From contig JBAQPU010000023.1 of assembly GCA_049306095.1 (NCBI GenBank), positions 11,840 through 75,839 on the forward strand: a DNA stretch of 64,000 nt. The letters are read 5' to 3'. Positions 43,989 through 53,941 of the stretch are shown one piece after another; position 1 is the stretch's first letter, and each line of letters starts with the position of its first letter. Source of the stretch: UBA2336 sp049306095. GTDB lineage: Bacteria > Bacteroidota > Bacteroidia > Cytophagales > Cyclobacteriaceae. The notes below the pieces were generated by a model. It saw only the letters and a program-made list of their open reading frames with translations, was not told where the DNA came from and ran no database searches. The position numbers and the translations under genes were made by a program.

Positions 43989-45122
43989 ATGATGAAAAAA
44001 ATACACGTACTCATGACGATGTTGTCGTTCACCGTTTTGGCGACAGCACAAATTTCGCAACCGCCCAGTGGCGATAACCAGAAGGCACAAGTAACACAAT
44101 GGATTGGCCTGGCAAAAGTTACCATTAACTACAGCAGTCCCGATGTCCACGGTCCAAACGGTGAAGACCGCAAAGGAAAGATATGGGGCAGTGTGGTGCA
44201 TTACGGATTGATTGATCAGGGTTATGGAACATCAAAAGCAGCACCCTGGCGTGCCGGAGCCAACGAAAATACCACCATTTCATTTTCACACAATGTGAAA
44301 ATTGGTGGTCAGGATGTGAAAGCCGGCACGTATGGATTATTCCTGCTGACGGCAAAAGAAGGTAGCTGGACCTGGATCCTGTCAAAAGATGCCAACAGCT
44401 GGGGAAGCTATTATTACAATCCCGAGTTGGATGTTGTGCGCGTACAGGCCACACCCGAAGAAAGTGAATACACCGAATGGCTCACTTACACGTTTACCGA
44501 TCGTCAACCATCTTCAACAACCGTTTCGTTACAATGGGAAAATAAACGCATCAGCTTCAGGGTTGATGTACCCAACATTAATGAATTGTATGTGTCAGCC
44601 ATCCGTGAAGAATTGCGCGGCACCACAGCCGGTTTTCGGCAAGATTCCTACTTAACTGCTGCACAGTTTTGCGCTCAGCATAAAGTAGAACTGGAGCAAG
44701 GTCTTCAATGGGCCGAACTGGCCATTAACGATCCCTTCTCGGGAAATAAAAATTTCAATTCCTTGTCCACCAAGGCTCAGGTACTGATGGCAATGGGGAA
44801 AGAGGCTGACGCTGAAACCGTCATGGATGAAGCGATCAAACATCCGACTGCCAATGTAAGCGCGGTTCATCAGTACGCGCGAACCTTGTTGAATGCCGGA
44901 AAAAAAGAAAAAGCCATGGAAGTTTTCAAATATAATGTTAAGGCTCACCCCGAAGACAAGTTTACTCCAAACGTTGGGCTGGCACGAGGCTACACGGCCC
45001 TGGGCGACAAGAAAAATGCGATCAAGTATTGGGAGGCAGCCATCAAAAATCTGCCAGACAATCAAAAGCAAAACCTGGCCTTCTATGAAGGCGAGTTGAA
45101 AAAATTGAAAGAGGGGGCTTAA
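43989..45122 (+). CDS. DUF2911 protein with C-terminal TPR-like repeats
   Basis: 377 residues with signal peptide (MMKKIHVLMTMLSFTVLATA). Residues about 25-190 are the DUF2911 domain: WIGLAKVTINYSSPDVHGPN, APWRAGANENTTISFSHNVK, AGTYGLFLLTAKEGSWTWIL and SWGSYYYNPELDVVRV. The remainder is helical with alternating WAELAINDP, AEVTVMDEAIKHP-type and VGLARGYTALGDKKNAIKYW segments, i.e. TPRs. Common in this phylum, function unknown. ATGs at 43989 and 43992 are equivalent. Confidence 0.9.
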   Translation: MMKKIHVLMTMLSFTVLATAQISQPPSGDNQKAQVTQWIGLAKVTINYSSPDVHGPNGEDRKGKIWGSVVHYGLIDQGYGTSKAAPWRAGANENTTISFSHNVKIGGQDVKAGTYGLFLLTAKEGSWTWILSKDANSWGSYYYNPELDVVRVQATPEESEYTEWLTYTFTDRQPSSTTVSLQWENKRISFRVDVPNINELYVSAIREELRGTTAGFRQDSYLTAAQFCAQHKVELEQGLQWAELAINDPFSGNKNFNSLSTKAQVLMAMGKEADAETVMDEAIKHPTANVSAVHQYARTLLNAGKKEKAMEVFKYNVKAHPEDKFTPNVGLARGYTALGDKKNAIKYWEAAIKNLPDNQKQNLAFYEGELKKLKEGA

Positions 45123-45140
45123 TAATTTTAAAAGCAAAAA

Positions 45141-45178
45141 AAAGAGGCTGTCTCTACTTTTGAGACAGCCTCTTTTTT
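45141..45178. terminator. Bidirectional terminator between DUF2911 and susD
   Basis: AAAGAGGCTGTCTC (45141-45154), 7-nt loop, GAGACAGCCTCTTT (45162-45175), T run on the right and A run on the left. It serves the two convergent genes. Confidence 0.9.
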
Positions 45179-45196
45179 GTTTACACTAACATCGCC

Positions 45197-46624
45197 TCAA
45201 TTATGAAAAGGCAGAACGGATGCCGATGCTTTGTTTTGTACCAGCACACTATTCATGTTATGCGTAATACCGCAAGTGCCGGCACCAGAATCGTACACAA
45301 AAGCATCCATATCTATCGGTACAAACGAGGGAACAAAACCCACAATTTGATCATCGGTGATATGGCTGTTGCTTAATTTCTCAGTTTCAGAAACAGGGAA
45401 ACGCAGTCCTAAATCTGCAAAACGCCTGCCCTCTGCCAGAAAAATCTCCTGACGCATTAAGTATAAAACCTCCAGGGCCTCATCGGTTGTGGCGGTAGCA
45501 TCAATCATAGCATCGTTTACTGACGTTCCGGAAATTACAGGCACCGAAACCGTTCCTGACGATCGTGTTAACACAAGTCCGGAGCGGTAAGCATCGGCAG
45601 CACTTGCACGAACGGTAACTGCGTTGTTATCCGGTCGCGTTCCCGGATTCGTTTGCGGCCTTCCTTCACCGGTATCATTAATTGATTCGCTTGGTCTTCC
45701 TGCCACCAGTGCCCTCAGTGTTTTCATAACGGTTTGGCCGTTTGCCAACTGGCTATTGGAAAGTTCTGCTTCAGCAATAATCAAATGTGCTTCTTCAATT
45801 TTTTGCATGTACACCTGACTCTCCACCGTGCCACTACGGGCATAATATTTAGGGTCGAGGAAATCCAACCGGGGCAAGGGTTGAAGGTCATCGAAGTTCC
45901 CCCGATCATACAAGGCATCTTGCATGGTGTTGGTGGGTGCATTCAGAGCGTCAAACTGTACCGTGCGGGTAAAGTTGGCGTCTAAGGCAATTACCTCATT
46001 CGCCTTCAGCACAGCATTCACCTTATCTCCTTTATTATAATAGGCTCGTGCCAGGGCCAGTTTATAGCTTGGATTGGCGCCATCTAATAATTCGGCTTGC
46101 TGGAAATCCGCAATAGCGGCATCGAGGTTTTGAGAAGGAGAAGCGGCTACGCCACCCGGTGTTAACGGCAATGCCACAAAAATCTCACCTGCTAATAATT
46201 CAGCCCATCCTTTATAAAAATAGAGCTCTGCAATTTGATCGTCTGTAACAGTCGGGTCGAATGGCGCAATATCTTCCAGGCCCACAACGGCAGACTGTCG
46301 TAAATCAGCGATTGAAAATTGAAGCGTATTGATGTTGGCATCCTGGTACGAAAAATTCAACACATCAAATTGTTGATTGAAAAAAGTTTTGGTGTTGTCA
46401 TAATTATCAGACGCTATTTCCAGGTTTACAATCAATACGTTGTAAACGATAGCCAACTCCCTTTCCTGTCCATTCAACCATGTTCCGGTTGACCCGGCTG
46501 TGCCTACAATTTTATCAACGGTGATATTTGGGTTGATAATTCCTTGTGTGGGGTCAAACAATTCACAACTGCTCAATAGAAGAAGCGCTAGAACGACTTT
46601 GTACTTATAGATTGAGTATTTCAT
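45197..46624 (-). CDS. RagB/SusD-type nutrient-binding lipoprotein
   Basis: 475 residues. Lipobox LLLLSSCELF makes it a lipoprotein. The helical TPR-like core is seen in LYFYKGWAELLAGEIFVALP, FQQAELLDGANPSYKLALAR and YYNKGDKVNAVLKANEVIAL, and RQEIFLAEGRRFADLGLRFP near the C-terminus is the conserved SusD end motif. It caps the SusC channel 11 bp upstream on the same operon. It is somewhat short for the family (usually 500-600). No glycan-degrading enzymes are adjacent, so the substrate is not evident. Confidence 0.88.
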   Translation of the reverse strand: MKYSIYKYKVVLALLLLSSCELFDPTQGIINPNITVDKIVGTAGSTGTWLNGQERELAIVYNVLIVNLEIASDNYDNTKTFFNQQFDVLNFSYQDANINTLQFSIADLRQSAVVGLEDIAPFDPTVTDDQIAELYFYKGWAELLAGEIFVALPLTPGGVAASPSQNLDAAIADFQQAELLDGANPSYKLALARAYYNKGDKVNAVLKANEVIALDANFTRTVQFDALNAPTNTMQDALYDRGNFDDLQPLPRLDFLDPKYYARSGTVESQVYMQKIEEAHLIIAEAELSNSQLANGQTVMKTLRALVAGRPSESINDTGEGRPQTNPGTRPDNNAVTVRASAADAYRSGLVLTRSSGTVSVPVISGTSVNDAMIDATATTDEALEVLYLMRQEIFLAEGRRFADLGLRFPVSETEKLSNSHITDDQIVGFVPSFVPIDMDAFVYDSGAGTCGITHNMNSVLVQNKASASVLPFHN

Positions 46625-46635
46625 AGTGCAATAGC

Positions 46636-49479
46636 TTAAAAGTTAAATCTTAATGTTCCTACAAATTGACGCGGTGCAGAGAATGTTCCGAAGTTAAAAC
46701 CGCCAACGGTAACAACTTGCTGGGCAGGTGTGTTAGTCCCCGGTAAATTCGCGGGTGCACCCGCACCGGTAAGCTCAGGGTCAACGGTGTTGCCCGATAC
46801 AAAGTTGAACGGGTTAATCGCGCTGAATCCAATACTGGCATTTCTGATTTTATTTCCAAACCAGGCCGCAGGCATGGTGTAGGTAACAGCGATGTTTCGG
46901 ATTTTCAGGTAGTCAGCCTTTTCAACCCAAACGCCTGCAATATCAAAAAAGCTTTCTCCCAAAGAAGCATCCGGAATTCTGTCGTCTGAGAGGCCATTAA
47001 AAAATCGTAATACTTCATTGGTGTTAACCACTTCGGCACCTACCTGATAATCGCCACCTACAAATAGCTGAATCTTACCCTGATACGATAAGTTTAACCC
47101 AAAGCTTCCAAACACATCAGGAATTGGGCTACCCAGGTTTGCATTTTGTTCAACAGAAGCAAGCGTACCATCTGCGGCAAAGGTGGGTTTCGATCCCCTG
47201 AAATACCCTACCGGCAAACCTTCTTTCACAAAACTTCCCAGAAAGGTAAAGCCACCAATTACAAATTCAGGCGCTCCTCCGGAGCTGACAACCAAATTCT
47301 TTACGCTGTTGGCTGACGCATTAATGCTTAACTCCCAGTTATTATTGGAAAGGATGGCAACCTCGGTTGAAATTTCAATACCCTTATTGGATATTTCTCC
47401 CAGGTTTCGCGTCTGGTTTTCATCCCCTTGCGAGGGTGCAAAAGGTGCCGTAAACAACGCATCTTCCGTTGTGGCATTAAAATACGTTACACCGAGGGTT
47501 ATCCGGTTATTCCAGAACGCCAAATCGCTGCCGACTTCAATTGTCTTGGTACGTTCAGGTTTTAAATTTCGATCACCAGGCTGACCGGGTTGGTAACTGG
47601 GAGCACCGTTGAAGGAATTTACCAACACCAGTTGATCGCGGGTAAAGGGTGGAGGAAAATTTCCGGCAACTCCATAGCTTGCTCTTAGTTTTAAAGACGA
47701 CACAACACTCTCAATCCCCTTCATAAATTGTTCTTCACTGAGCGCGTACGCTAAACCTGCTTTAGGAAATACCTGGCCACCTACATCTTCACCAAACGCG
47801 GTGTTATAATCTACCCGAACACCCAGATCCACAAAGTATTTGTTTTTATAACCGATATTCTCTGCACCAAAGAAACCGTAGTTGGTAACATTACTCAGAA
47901 AGTCATTGGCGGTTCGCTGTGCGGCATTGTTTATGGATTCAGATCCTTCGGTTACGTTAGATGCACCAATAAGCAATTGTTTGTCATCATCTCTGAAAAA
48001 TTGACCGCCAATGGTGGTTATAAATGAAAAGTCGTTGAGATTTTCTATCCATTGTGCATTTAAACTTCCGGTGGTAGTCAGGAAGTTTCGGTCGGCTATG
48101 TTGATGGCCCCCTGATTGTTTGTTCCGGGTGCAACAGCGCCCAGCACAATTAAATATTCATTGGTTTGAATCTGCTTCTGCCGGCTGTACCGATAATCCA
48201 ATCCGATATTCAGGTTAATCGTGATTTTTTCAATGGGGTTAAAGATAAAGCCATGCGATGTTTGAAATCGCAAAACCGACTCTTTGAAATTTGAAGTTCT
48301 GGCAACATCATTAACCAACTGTTGAACCTCGTCCCGTGTGGTTTCATCCCACAGACCCGGGTCACCTTGCTGACCCTGATCAATCCCGTTCACCACATCA
48401 AACGATGAATTTGCATTATTCAAACGCGTAAACGTACTGCTGGTAAACGCTGTTGACATGCTGTAGTTAGCCTTGTCAGATATTTTTGCATTGAGTGATC
48501 CGCGCAGATTATACCTGCGCTGCGATAGGCCTCTGGTAAAACTGTTATCATCCAACACATTACCCGAAACACTGTACGTTAGTGCATTCGATCCGCCAGA
48601 TGCACCGAGCCGGTAACTTTGCAAAAAGCCATCCCGAAAACCAAGTTCAGCCGTCTCCTTATACTTCACAAAATCATCGGTACCTTGAATGAGGCCGAGC
48701 TGGGTCTCAAAATTAAATTGGTTCTGACCGGACTTTCCGCGTTTTGTAAAAATTTGAATGACACCGTTGGCGGCATCGGCACCGTAAAGCGTGGTGGCGG
48801 CACCTCCTTTAACAAATTCAATCCGATCAATATCTTCAACCGGAATGTCAGACAGCGCGCTGCTTTGTGCACCTCCCGTTCCAATGGATAAAGCACTTGC
48901 AGTATTTAAGTTATCGACCCGAACGCCATCAATATAAATTACCGGAGTGGTGGATTTCAACGCTGAAGAAACCCCACGCGAGCGGATAATGGAGTTTGTT
49001 CCGGGCGATCCGGATGACAAATTGATTTGCGTATTCGGAAGCTTAGCCTGAAGCAACTGATCGATCCGGATGGCGGGAGCAAATTTCAGTTTATCGGAAC
49101 CAACCACATCTACCGTAGTGGAGAGTCTTCGCTTTTCAATTCCGGCTCCTTGTCCGGTAATTACTACTTCCGATAATTGCCTGATGTCGGCTACAAGCTG
49201 AGCATCAATGGTTGCCCGATCTCCAACAGCTACTTCCAGCGTAGTGTACCCGATAAATGAAAACACCAACACCGATTCATTCGATGGTACACGGAGACTA
49301 TAGTTCCCCTCCGTATCGGCCACTGTGCCGGAAGTGGTTCCCTTCACAATAATATTCACACCGGGTATTCCGGAGCCGTCTTCAGTAGCAGTAACCCTGC
49401 CTGTGACAACCCGTTCTTGCGCTAACGCGCTAAATGCAACCAGGTATGAAAAAAAACATACCAGTAAATTTCTTTTCAT
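46636..49479 (-). CDS. SusC/RagA TonB-linked outer-membrane protein
   Basis: 947 residues from the ATG giving MKRNLLVCFFSYLVAFSALA; an ATG 12 codons earlier is less suitable for a signal peptide. Order: CarboxypepD_reg-like domain (VTGRVTATEDGSGIPGVNII), plug (LDQLLQAKLPNTQINL-type, GTNSIIRSRGVSS, VIYIDGVRVDN, IEFVKGGAATTLYGADAANG), then a 22-strand barrel ending FVGTLRFNF. It imports a substrate handed over by the SusD partner with TonB energy. The propeller kinase and LuxR regulator lie directly upstream, probably controlling it. Confidence 0.95.
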   Translation of the reverse strand: MKRNLLVCFFSYLVAFSALAQERVVTGRVTATEDGSGIPGVNIIVKGTTSGTVADTEGNYSLRVPSNESVLVFSFIGYTTLEVAVGDRATIDAQLVADIRQLSEVVITGQGAGIEKRRLSTTVDVVGSDKLKFAPAIRIDQLLQAKLPNTQINLSSGSPGTNSIIRSRGVSSALKSTTPVIYIDGVRVDNLNTASALSIGTGGAQSSALSDIPVEDIDRIEFVKGGAATTLYGADAANGVIQIFTKRGKSGQNQFNFETQLGLIQGTDDFVKYKETAELGFRDGFLQSYRLGASGGSNALTYSVSGNVLDDNSFTRGLSQRRYNLRGSLNAKISDKANYSMSTAFTSSTFTRLNNANSSFDVVNGIDQGQQGDPGLWDETTRDEVQQLVNDVARTSNFKESVLRFQTSHGFIFNPIEKITINLNIGLDYRYSRQKQIQTNEYLIVLGAVAPGTNNQGAINIADRNFLTTTGSLNAQWIENLNDFSFITTIGGQFFRDDDKQLLIGASNVTEGSESINNAAQRTANDFLSNVTNYGFFGAENIGYKNKYFVDLGVRVDYNTAFGEDVGGQVFPKAGLAYALSEEQFMKGIESVVSSLKLRASYGVAGNFPPPFTRDQLVLVNSFNGAPSYQPGQPGDRNLKPERTKTIEVGSDLAFWNNRITLGVTYFNATTEDALFTAPFAPSQGDENQTRNLGEISNKGIEISTEVAILSNNNWELSINASANSVKNLVVSSGGAPEFVIGGFTFLGSFVKEGLPVGYFRGSKPTFAADGTLASVEQNANLGSPIPDVFGSFGLNLSYQGKIQLFVGGDYQVGAEVVNTNEVLRFFNGLSDDRIPDASLGESFFDIAGVWVEKADYLKIRNIAVTYTMPAAWFGNKIRNASIGFSAINPFNFVSGNTVDPELTGAGAPANLPGTNTPAQQVVTVGGFNFGTFSAPRQFVGTLRFNF

Positions 49480-49628
49480 AGTTGTTTGTTTAATGAAATA
49501 AAAAACTCCACCCAAAGGGTGTTATTCAAAACTCAACAAACTATGATTGAAAAAAATGACCCGTCTTAAGGCATATTGTGCCACGCAGGTCTACCGCATT
49601 TAGTAGTAAGAAAAAGGTTGCACGAAAA

Positions 49629-49669
49629 AAAATAAAATTTAGTGTCCTGCACAGGAAGATGCAGGACAC
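49629..49669 (-). terminator. Terminator after the LuxR-type regulator
   Basis: On the minus strand GTGTCCTGCA-TCTTCCTG-TGCAGGACAC (plus 49642-49669) is followed by an AT-rich stretch with TTTTTTTT (plus 49625-49632). It separates the regulator genes from susC, so susCD must have its own promoter in 49480-49628. Confidence 0.8.
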
Positions 49670-49683
49670 CTTTCCTGCAGAGA

Positions 49684-50316
49684 TTATATCAATTTCTCTT
49701 CATTCGCCTTCGCCAGGGCTTCCGATTTACTATTGACCTGAAGCTTCGAGTAAATGTTTTTGATGTGTGTTTTGGCGGTTTCCTTGGAAATAAAAAGTTC
49801 TTCCGAAATTTGTGTATAGGTCTTTCCTTCCGAAATCAATTGCAGAATGGTGGTCTCTCTTTTTGTAAGCGGTGAATTAGGGTTAATGTGGTAATTGTCA
49901 ATGACCATCCGGGCGATACGGCTGCTCATGGGCGCCCCTCCTTTAACAATTTCTTCCAGGGCGCTTAACAACTCCATGTAATTGGCACTTTTGGTAATGT
50001 AACCCGAGGCACCTGCCTTCAGCGCATCAAATACCAGTTCACTGTCTTCATATACAGTGACCATGATAATCTCTGAGTTCGGACTTTTCTCTTTAATGAT
50101 TTGTGTGCCCTTAATTCCATTCATGCCCGGCAATTCAATATCCATGAGTACGATTTCGGGTTTGTCGCGTTGTAAACTACTGATTGCCTCCTCGCAATTT
50201 CCGTAGGCACCCACAACGGTAAATCGTTGCGAGCTGTTAACAATCAAACTAAAGCTGTTGCGTATTTCCTGATCGTCTTCAACGATCACAACTCTCTTTT
50301 TAAAGGGTAGGGCCAT
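49684..50316 (-). CDS. LuxR/NarL-type response regulator
   Basis: 210 residues. The receiver has VVIVEDDQEIRNSF and phosphoacceptor Asp in EIVLMDIELPGMNG, with the Lys in GYITKSAN. The C-terminal GerE HTH is LTKRETTILQLISEGKTYTQ followed by ISEELFISKETAKTHIKNI. It overlaps the kinase gene by 17 bp. Probably activates the adjoining susCD or another set of genes. Confidence 0.93.
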   Translation of the reverse strand: MALPFKKRVVIVEDDQEIRNSFSLIVNSSQRFTVVGAYGNCEEAISSLQRDKPEIVLMDIELPGMNGIKGTQIIKEKSPNSEIIMVTVYEDSELVFDALKAGASGYITKSANYMELLSALEEIVKGGAPMSSRIARMVIDNYHINPNSPLTKRETTILQLISEGKTYTQISEELFISKETAKTHIKNIYSKLQVNSKSEALAKANEEKLI

Positions 50317-53278
50317 ATTCTTTACTTTTAGTGAACTGAAAGAGTAACGATATTTTTGTTCCGGAGCCTGTTTTACTGTGTATACGTAAAATAGCCTTTA
50401 TCTTTTCGGCTCTTTCACGAATATTTTTAAGGCCATTCATTTTCTCAATCTCCATGGCATCAAATCCGATGCCGTCATCCTCAAAATACAGTTCAAACCC
50501 GAGTCCATCGCGTTGCAGCGAGAGGGTGGCATTTTTCGCCAGCGAATACTTAAACGTATTAGTCATCACTTCCTTGAAGATCAGGTTCACTTCCCGGCTG
50601 AATCCATACGGAAGCCTTATTTTTTCCTTTACACCAATGTGCGCCCGAAAGCTGATGTTTTTTTCTTCAAACAGTTTCTCGCCAAAGTCGCGGATGTGAA
50701 TAAAGAGTTTGGAAAGCTCATCGTTGACCGGATCAATCGACCAAATAAAATCGCGGGTGCCCGTGTAAAGGTATTTTGCTGAATTTTCAACTTTCGTGTA
50801 CAAATCTGATTGCGATGTGCCTCCTTCTCTTACACTTCCATTCAACTTCAGCAAACTCACATAGTTGATAATCCGCGTAAGCTGGTTGCCCATCTCATCG
50901 TGAAAATCACGGGCAATTTCTTTACGAAGGTTTTCCTGCTCGCGAACACGAATACGCTCGAGCATCATGGCCTTTTCTACACGCTGGCGCACCCGCAGGT
51001 AGGCAACAAAAATGATCAGCCCTAATACCAGCACCACACAGGAAATAATAAACGAAGCGGTTTGATAAAAAGGGGCTTTCACCACAAACGGGTAGCGCAG
51101 CGTGACGTCTGACCAGCTGCCCCGGTTGTTGGTCGTCATCACCTGGAATTCATAACTTCCGGGCGACAGGTTTCCATACGTAGCCTGTTTGACATCGGAA
51201 GGCTTCGACCAGCTTTTATCATAATTTTTAAGGCGGTACTTAAACCGTACCGATTTCGGGTATCGTTTATCAACCCGGTTAAACGAGAACGTAATGTGAT
51301 TTTTATCTGATGGAAAAACTGGTTTGTACGGAAGTTTAAAAAAACCGGTTAAGCTATCGGTGTAGGCGCGTGCCGATTCTTCTCCATAAAAAATATCAAC
51401 ATTGGTCAGGTGAAGGTTAAACGGAACGTAATCAACTGGTGGTGGAGCATTGTAGGTATACAATCCATCAATGAGACCGAAAATCTTTTCATCAGGCGAC
51501 AGGTAAAATGCGTTTTGATTCGTTTCAACTCCTTCCAGACCGTTGTCGTGATCGAAGTGCAGATTTTCAACGATTTCATACTTTTCATTCAACACCATTC
51601 GGCTAATGCCCTTTTCGGTTCCTACCCAAATACGATTTTGGTCATCGGCCGCAATGAAATAGATAAAGTCAGATATCAGGCCGTCATGACTGGTGATAAA
51701 ATGTGAGGCTTGCGTGGCCGGATTGTATACTGCAAAACCTGCTCCGCCCGATCCCAACAACAGCAACGAATCGCGGTAAGGTTGAATACTGAGAATGGTG
51801 GCATTTTCAAAACCCTTTATGGGATGCTGTTTTACTTTTCCGTCTTGAAGGGTGTTAATGCCGTATTCGCTTCCGGCAAATAAAACGTTATATCGCCTTG
51901 AATAATAAATTGCGTGAATGGCATTGGCGAGCATCCCCTGCTCTACTGTATAGTACTTGAAAACTTCTCCGTTAAGGTAATTCAGTCCTGCGGGTGTACC
52001 GATCCAAACACCGCCTTCGTCATCAAACGCAAGGTTATAAACCGTCCAGGCACTCAGGCCGTTTTCGGGAGTGAACCAGGTAAATTTATTGCTGGCTTTA
52101 TTATACCGGCCGGCACCTGCCGATGATCCTGCCCACAAGTCGCCATTCGGAGCTACCGCCAGACTGTTAATCATATTCCGGCTGCTGAGCTCGCGATCAG
52201 TATACGACTCGGTCCGATCGTTTTTTATTTTCCAGATGCCCTTGCTCATGGTGCCAATCCAAATGGCACCGTCACGATCTTTCTGCACGCTCATGACACC
52301 GCGCATGTTATCGGAAAGGCATTTGCTGAAATCCTGGTGAAAATATTTATACAATCCCCTGCCGTTGGTGGCGAGCCACACATTTCCCTCCCGATCGGGC
52401 AGCACCTGGTTTACCTCCACATCGTTTGCGATGGTACTCCTGCTCCCCGAGTCTTCTTTCATCGTTAGCAGCGTTTCACCCTTTTGAATCCAGTATGTTT
52501 TTGAAGATTGATCATACAGCAAAACGTATTCATCGATGTGATCCTGAACGGCCGTCATGCTGCCGATATCGTGATGGATGTTAAATGTAGATACCGTTTC
52601 ATCTTTATTGATCACTTTTATTCTCGCATCTTCACCATAATTATAGAGAGAGAAAATTTTACTGCCTTCCGGCAAAGTGCCCACAGGCAAATTGCCTTTC
52701 CTGGTTTTCAGGAAAACACTGCCATCTTTCAAAAAAATACAAAGCTGTCCGTTTCGTAATTGGTGTACACGCGTAATCAACTGATTGGGCTGAAAATTTT
52801 TAGCCCAATGATAAACCGAGTCTCCGTAGATTTTTCCCATCATGCCTGGTGCTGCTATGACGAAGACCGTATCGCTAAACACATAGGCGTTTCTTACCAT
52901 TTCATTCCGCGATAGTTCATCCGATGCGGGATAACGTTTAAACGATATTCCGTCAAACCGGGTAATTCCGCGTGGGTGAACAATCCACAGGTTATTATGC
53001 CGGTCGATTTTCACGAATGAAATGACGTTACTCAGCAAGCCATCCAGGGTGGTGTACACTTTAAATTCCTGACCATCAAAGCGGGCTAATCCGCCTCCAT
53101 AGGTGGACATCCACAAGTAGCCGTTTACATCTTCTACAATCGAATTCACCTGTGACTGTGGAAGCCCGTTAACAGCCGTGTAGTTACGAAGCGAAAAACT
53201 GGAATGTTTTACACCATGCTGCGCGCCAAGCATGCCAGCAGAAAAAATAAACAGGCCCGCGAAGAAAAACTTAATCAT
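50300..53278 (-). CDS. Propeller-sensor histidine kinase (HisKA_3 type)
   Basis: 992 residues. Signal peptide (MIKFFFAGLFIFSAGMLGAQ), then two seven-bladed propellers of reg_prop repeats (NSIVEDVNGYLWMSTYGGGL, DREGNVWLATNGRGLY, DRDGAIWIGTMSKGIW, DEGGVWIGTPAGLNYL, DDQNRIWVGTEKGISRM), a Y_Y_Y domain near 650-740 (RFKYRLKNYDKSWSKPSDVK), one transmembrane helix (about 745-768), HisKA_3 with His in ARDFHDEMGNQLTRIINY and an ATPase domain ending GLKNIRERAEKIKAIL. Overlaps its regulator by 17 bp. It likely binds a periplasmic ligand related to the SusCD substrate. Confidence 0.94.
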   Translation of the reverse strand: MIKFFFAGLFIFSAGMLGAQHGVKHSSFSLRNYTAVNGLPQSQVNSIVEDVNGYLWMSTYGGGLARFDGQEFKVYTTLDGLLSNVISFVKIDRHNNLWIVHPRGITRFDGISFKRYPASDELSRNEMVRNAYVFSDTVFVIAAPGMMGKIYGDSVYHWAKNFQPNQLITRVHQLRNGQLCIFLKDGSVFLKTRKGNLPVGTLPEGSKIFSLYNYGEDARIKVINKDETVSTFNIHHDIGSMTAVQDHIDEYVLLYDQSSKTYWIQKGETLLTMKEDSGSRSTIANDVEVNQVLPDREGNVWLATNGRGLYKYFHQDFSKCLSDNMRGVMSVQKDRDGAIWIGTMSKGIWKIKNDRTESYTDRELSSRNMINSLAVAPNGDLWAGSSAGAGRYNKASNKFTWFTPENGLSAWTVYNLAFDDEGGVWIGTPAGLNYLNGEVFKYYTVEQGMLANAIHAIYYSRRYNVLFAGSEYGINTLQDGKVKQHPIKGFENATILSIQPYRDSLLLLGSGGAGFAVYNPATQASHFITSHDGLISDFIYFIAADDQNRIWVGTEKGISRMVLNEKYEIVENLHFDHDNGLEGVETNQNAFYLSPDEKIFGLIDGLYTYNAPPPVDYVPFNLHLTNVDIFYGEESARAYTDSLTGFFKLPYKPVFPSDKNHITFSFNRVDKRYPKSVRFKYRLKNYDKSWSKPSDVKQATYGNLSPGSYEFQVMTTNNRGSWSDVTLRYPFVVKAPFYQTASFIISCVVLVLGLIIFVAYLRVRQRVEKAMMLERIRVREQENLRKEIARDFHDEMGNQLTRIINYVSLLKLNGSVREGGTSQSDLYTKVENSAKYLYTGTRDFIWSIDPVNDELSKLFIHIRDFGEKLFEEKNISFRAHIGVKEKIRLPYGFSREVNLIFKEVMTNTFKYSLAKNATLSLQRDGLGFELYFEDDGIGFDAMEIEKMNGLKNIRERAEKIKAILRIHSKTGSGTKISLLFQFTKSKEYGPTL

Positions 53279-53347
53279 GGTTGGTTCAACAAAATTACCG
53301 GTATCTGAGGTGATTAAGCATCACCCAACTTACGGCATTCGTCAACG

Positions 53348-53812
53348 TTACTGAAGTACCACTTTTTCAGGTGTGGCGTTTCCCGTATCCAACACATAAC
53401 GCCAGGTGCCATCCTTTTTCTTTTTCCAAATGGAGACGTAATTACCATAGGAGGTTGTGTCGCGCAACCCATCGGGTGTTTTAGAAACCAGGGTGTAGGC
53501 ACCAAACGTGTATCCCAGGTTGCCGCTGGCTTCGGCTTTGAGGGGCTCCCATGATAACTTGAAACCGGGAGGATTTTTTTTGTACCATTCCAACAGCGCG
53601 AATTTTCCGATAATAGGTAACTGGCCATGGTTGGGTTTAATCACCCTTTCATCGGCATAAAAAATAAAGGCTTCGGCAACACCCTTTTCAGAGGCCATTT
53701 TACTGAAATTCCGGTCGGCCTCTACAATTTGCCGCTTCAATTCATCCGTATCTTCCGGTTGGCAAGCAGCCAGGGCGAACAGGAACATCCAAATACTGTT
53801 TCGTAGGTTCAT
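53348..53812 (-). CDS. SnoaL/DUF4440-like lipoprotein
   Basis: 154 residues. The lipobox LFALAACQPED gives a lipid anchor. The rest is an NTF2-like fold: EADRNFSKMASEKGVAEAFI, NGKFALLEWYKKNP-type strands, and YGNYVSIWKKKKDGTWRYVL, the typical DUF4440 end. Possibly a ligand- or enzyme-like domain, function unknown. It stands between the propeller kinase and the divergent permease. Confidence 0.8.
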   Translation of the reverse strand: MNLRNSIWMFLFALAACQPEDTDELKRQIVEADRNFSKMASEKGVAEAFIFYADERVIKPNHGQLPIIGKFALLEWYKKNPPGFKLSWEPLKAEASGNLGYTFGAYTLVSKTPDGLRDTTSYGNYVSIWKKKKDGTWRYVLDTGNATPEKVVLQ

Positions 53813-53941
53813 GAAAGATTCTATCCTCTAATGTACCTCAATCTGCATGAATTAAAATTTTTAGGCTACAGATATTTTAAAAAAGGTGCAACCAACTGCC
53901 CCAAAATGTAGTCTTACCGTTCAGTAAACAATCCAAATCGT

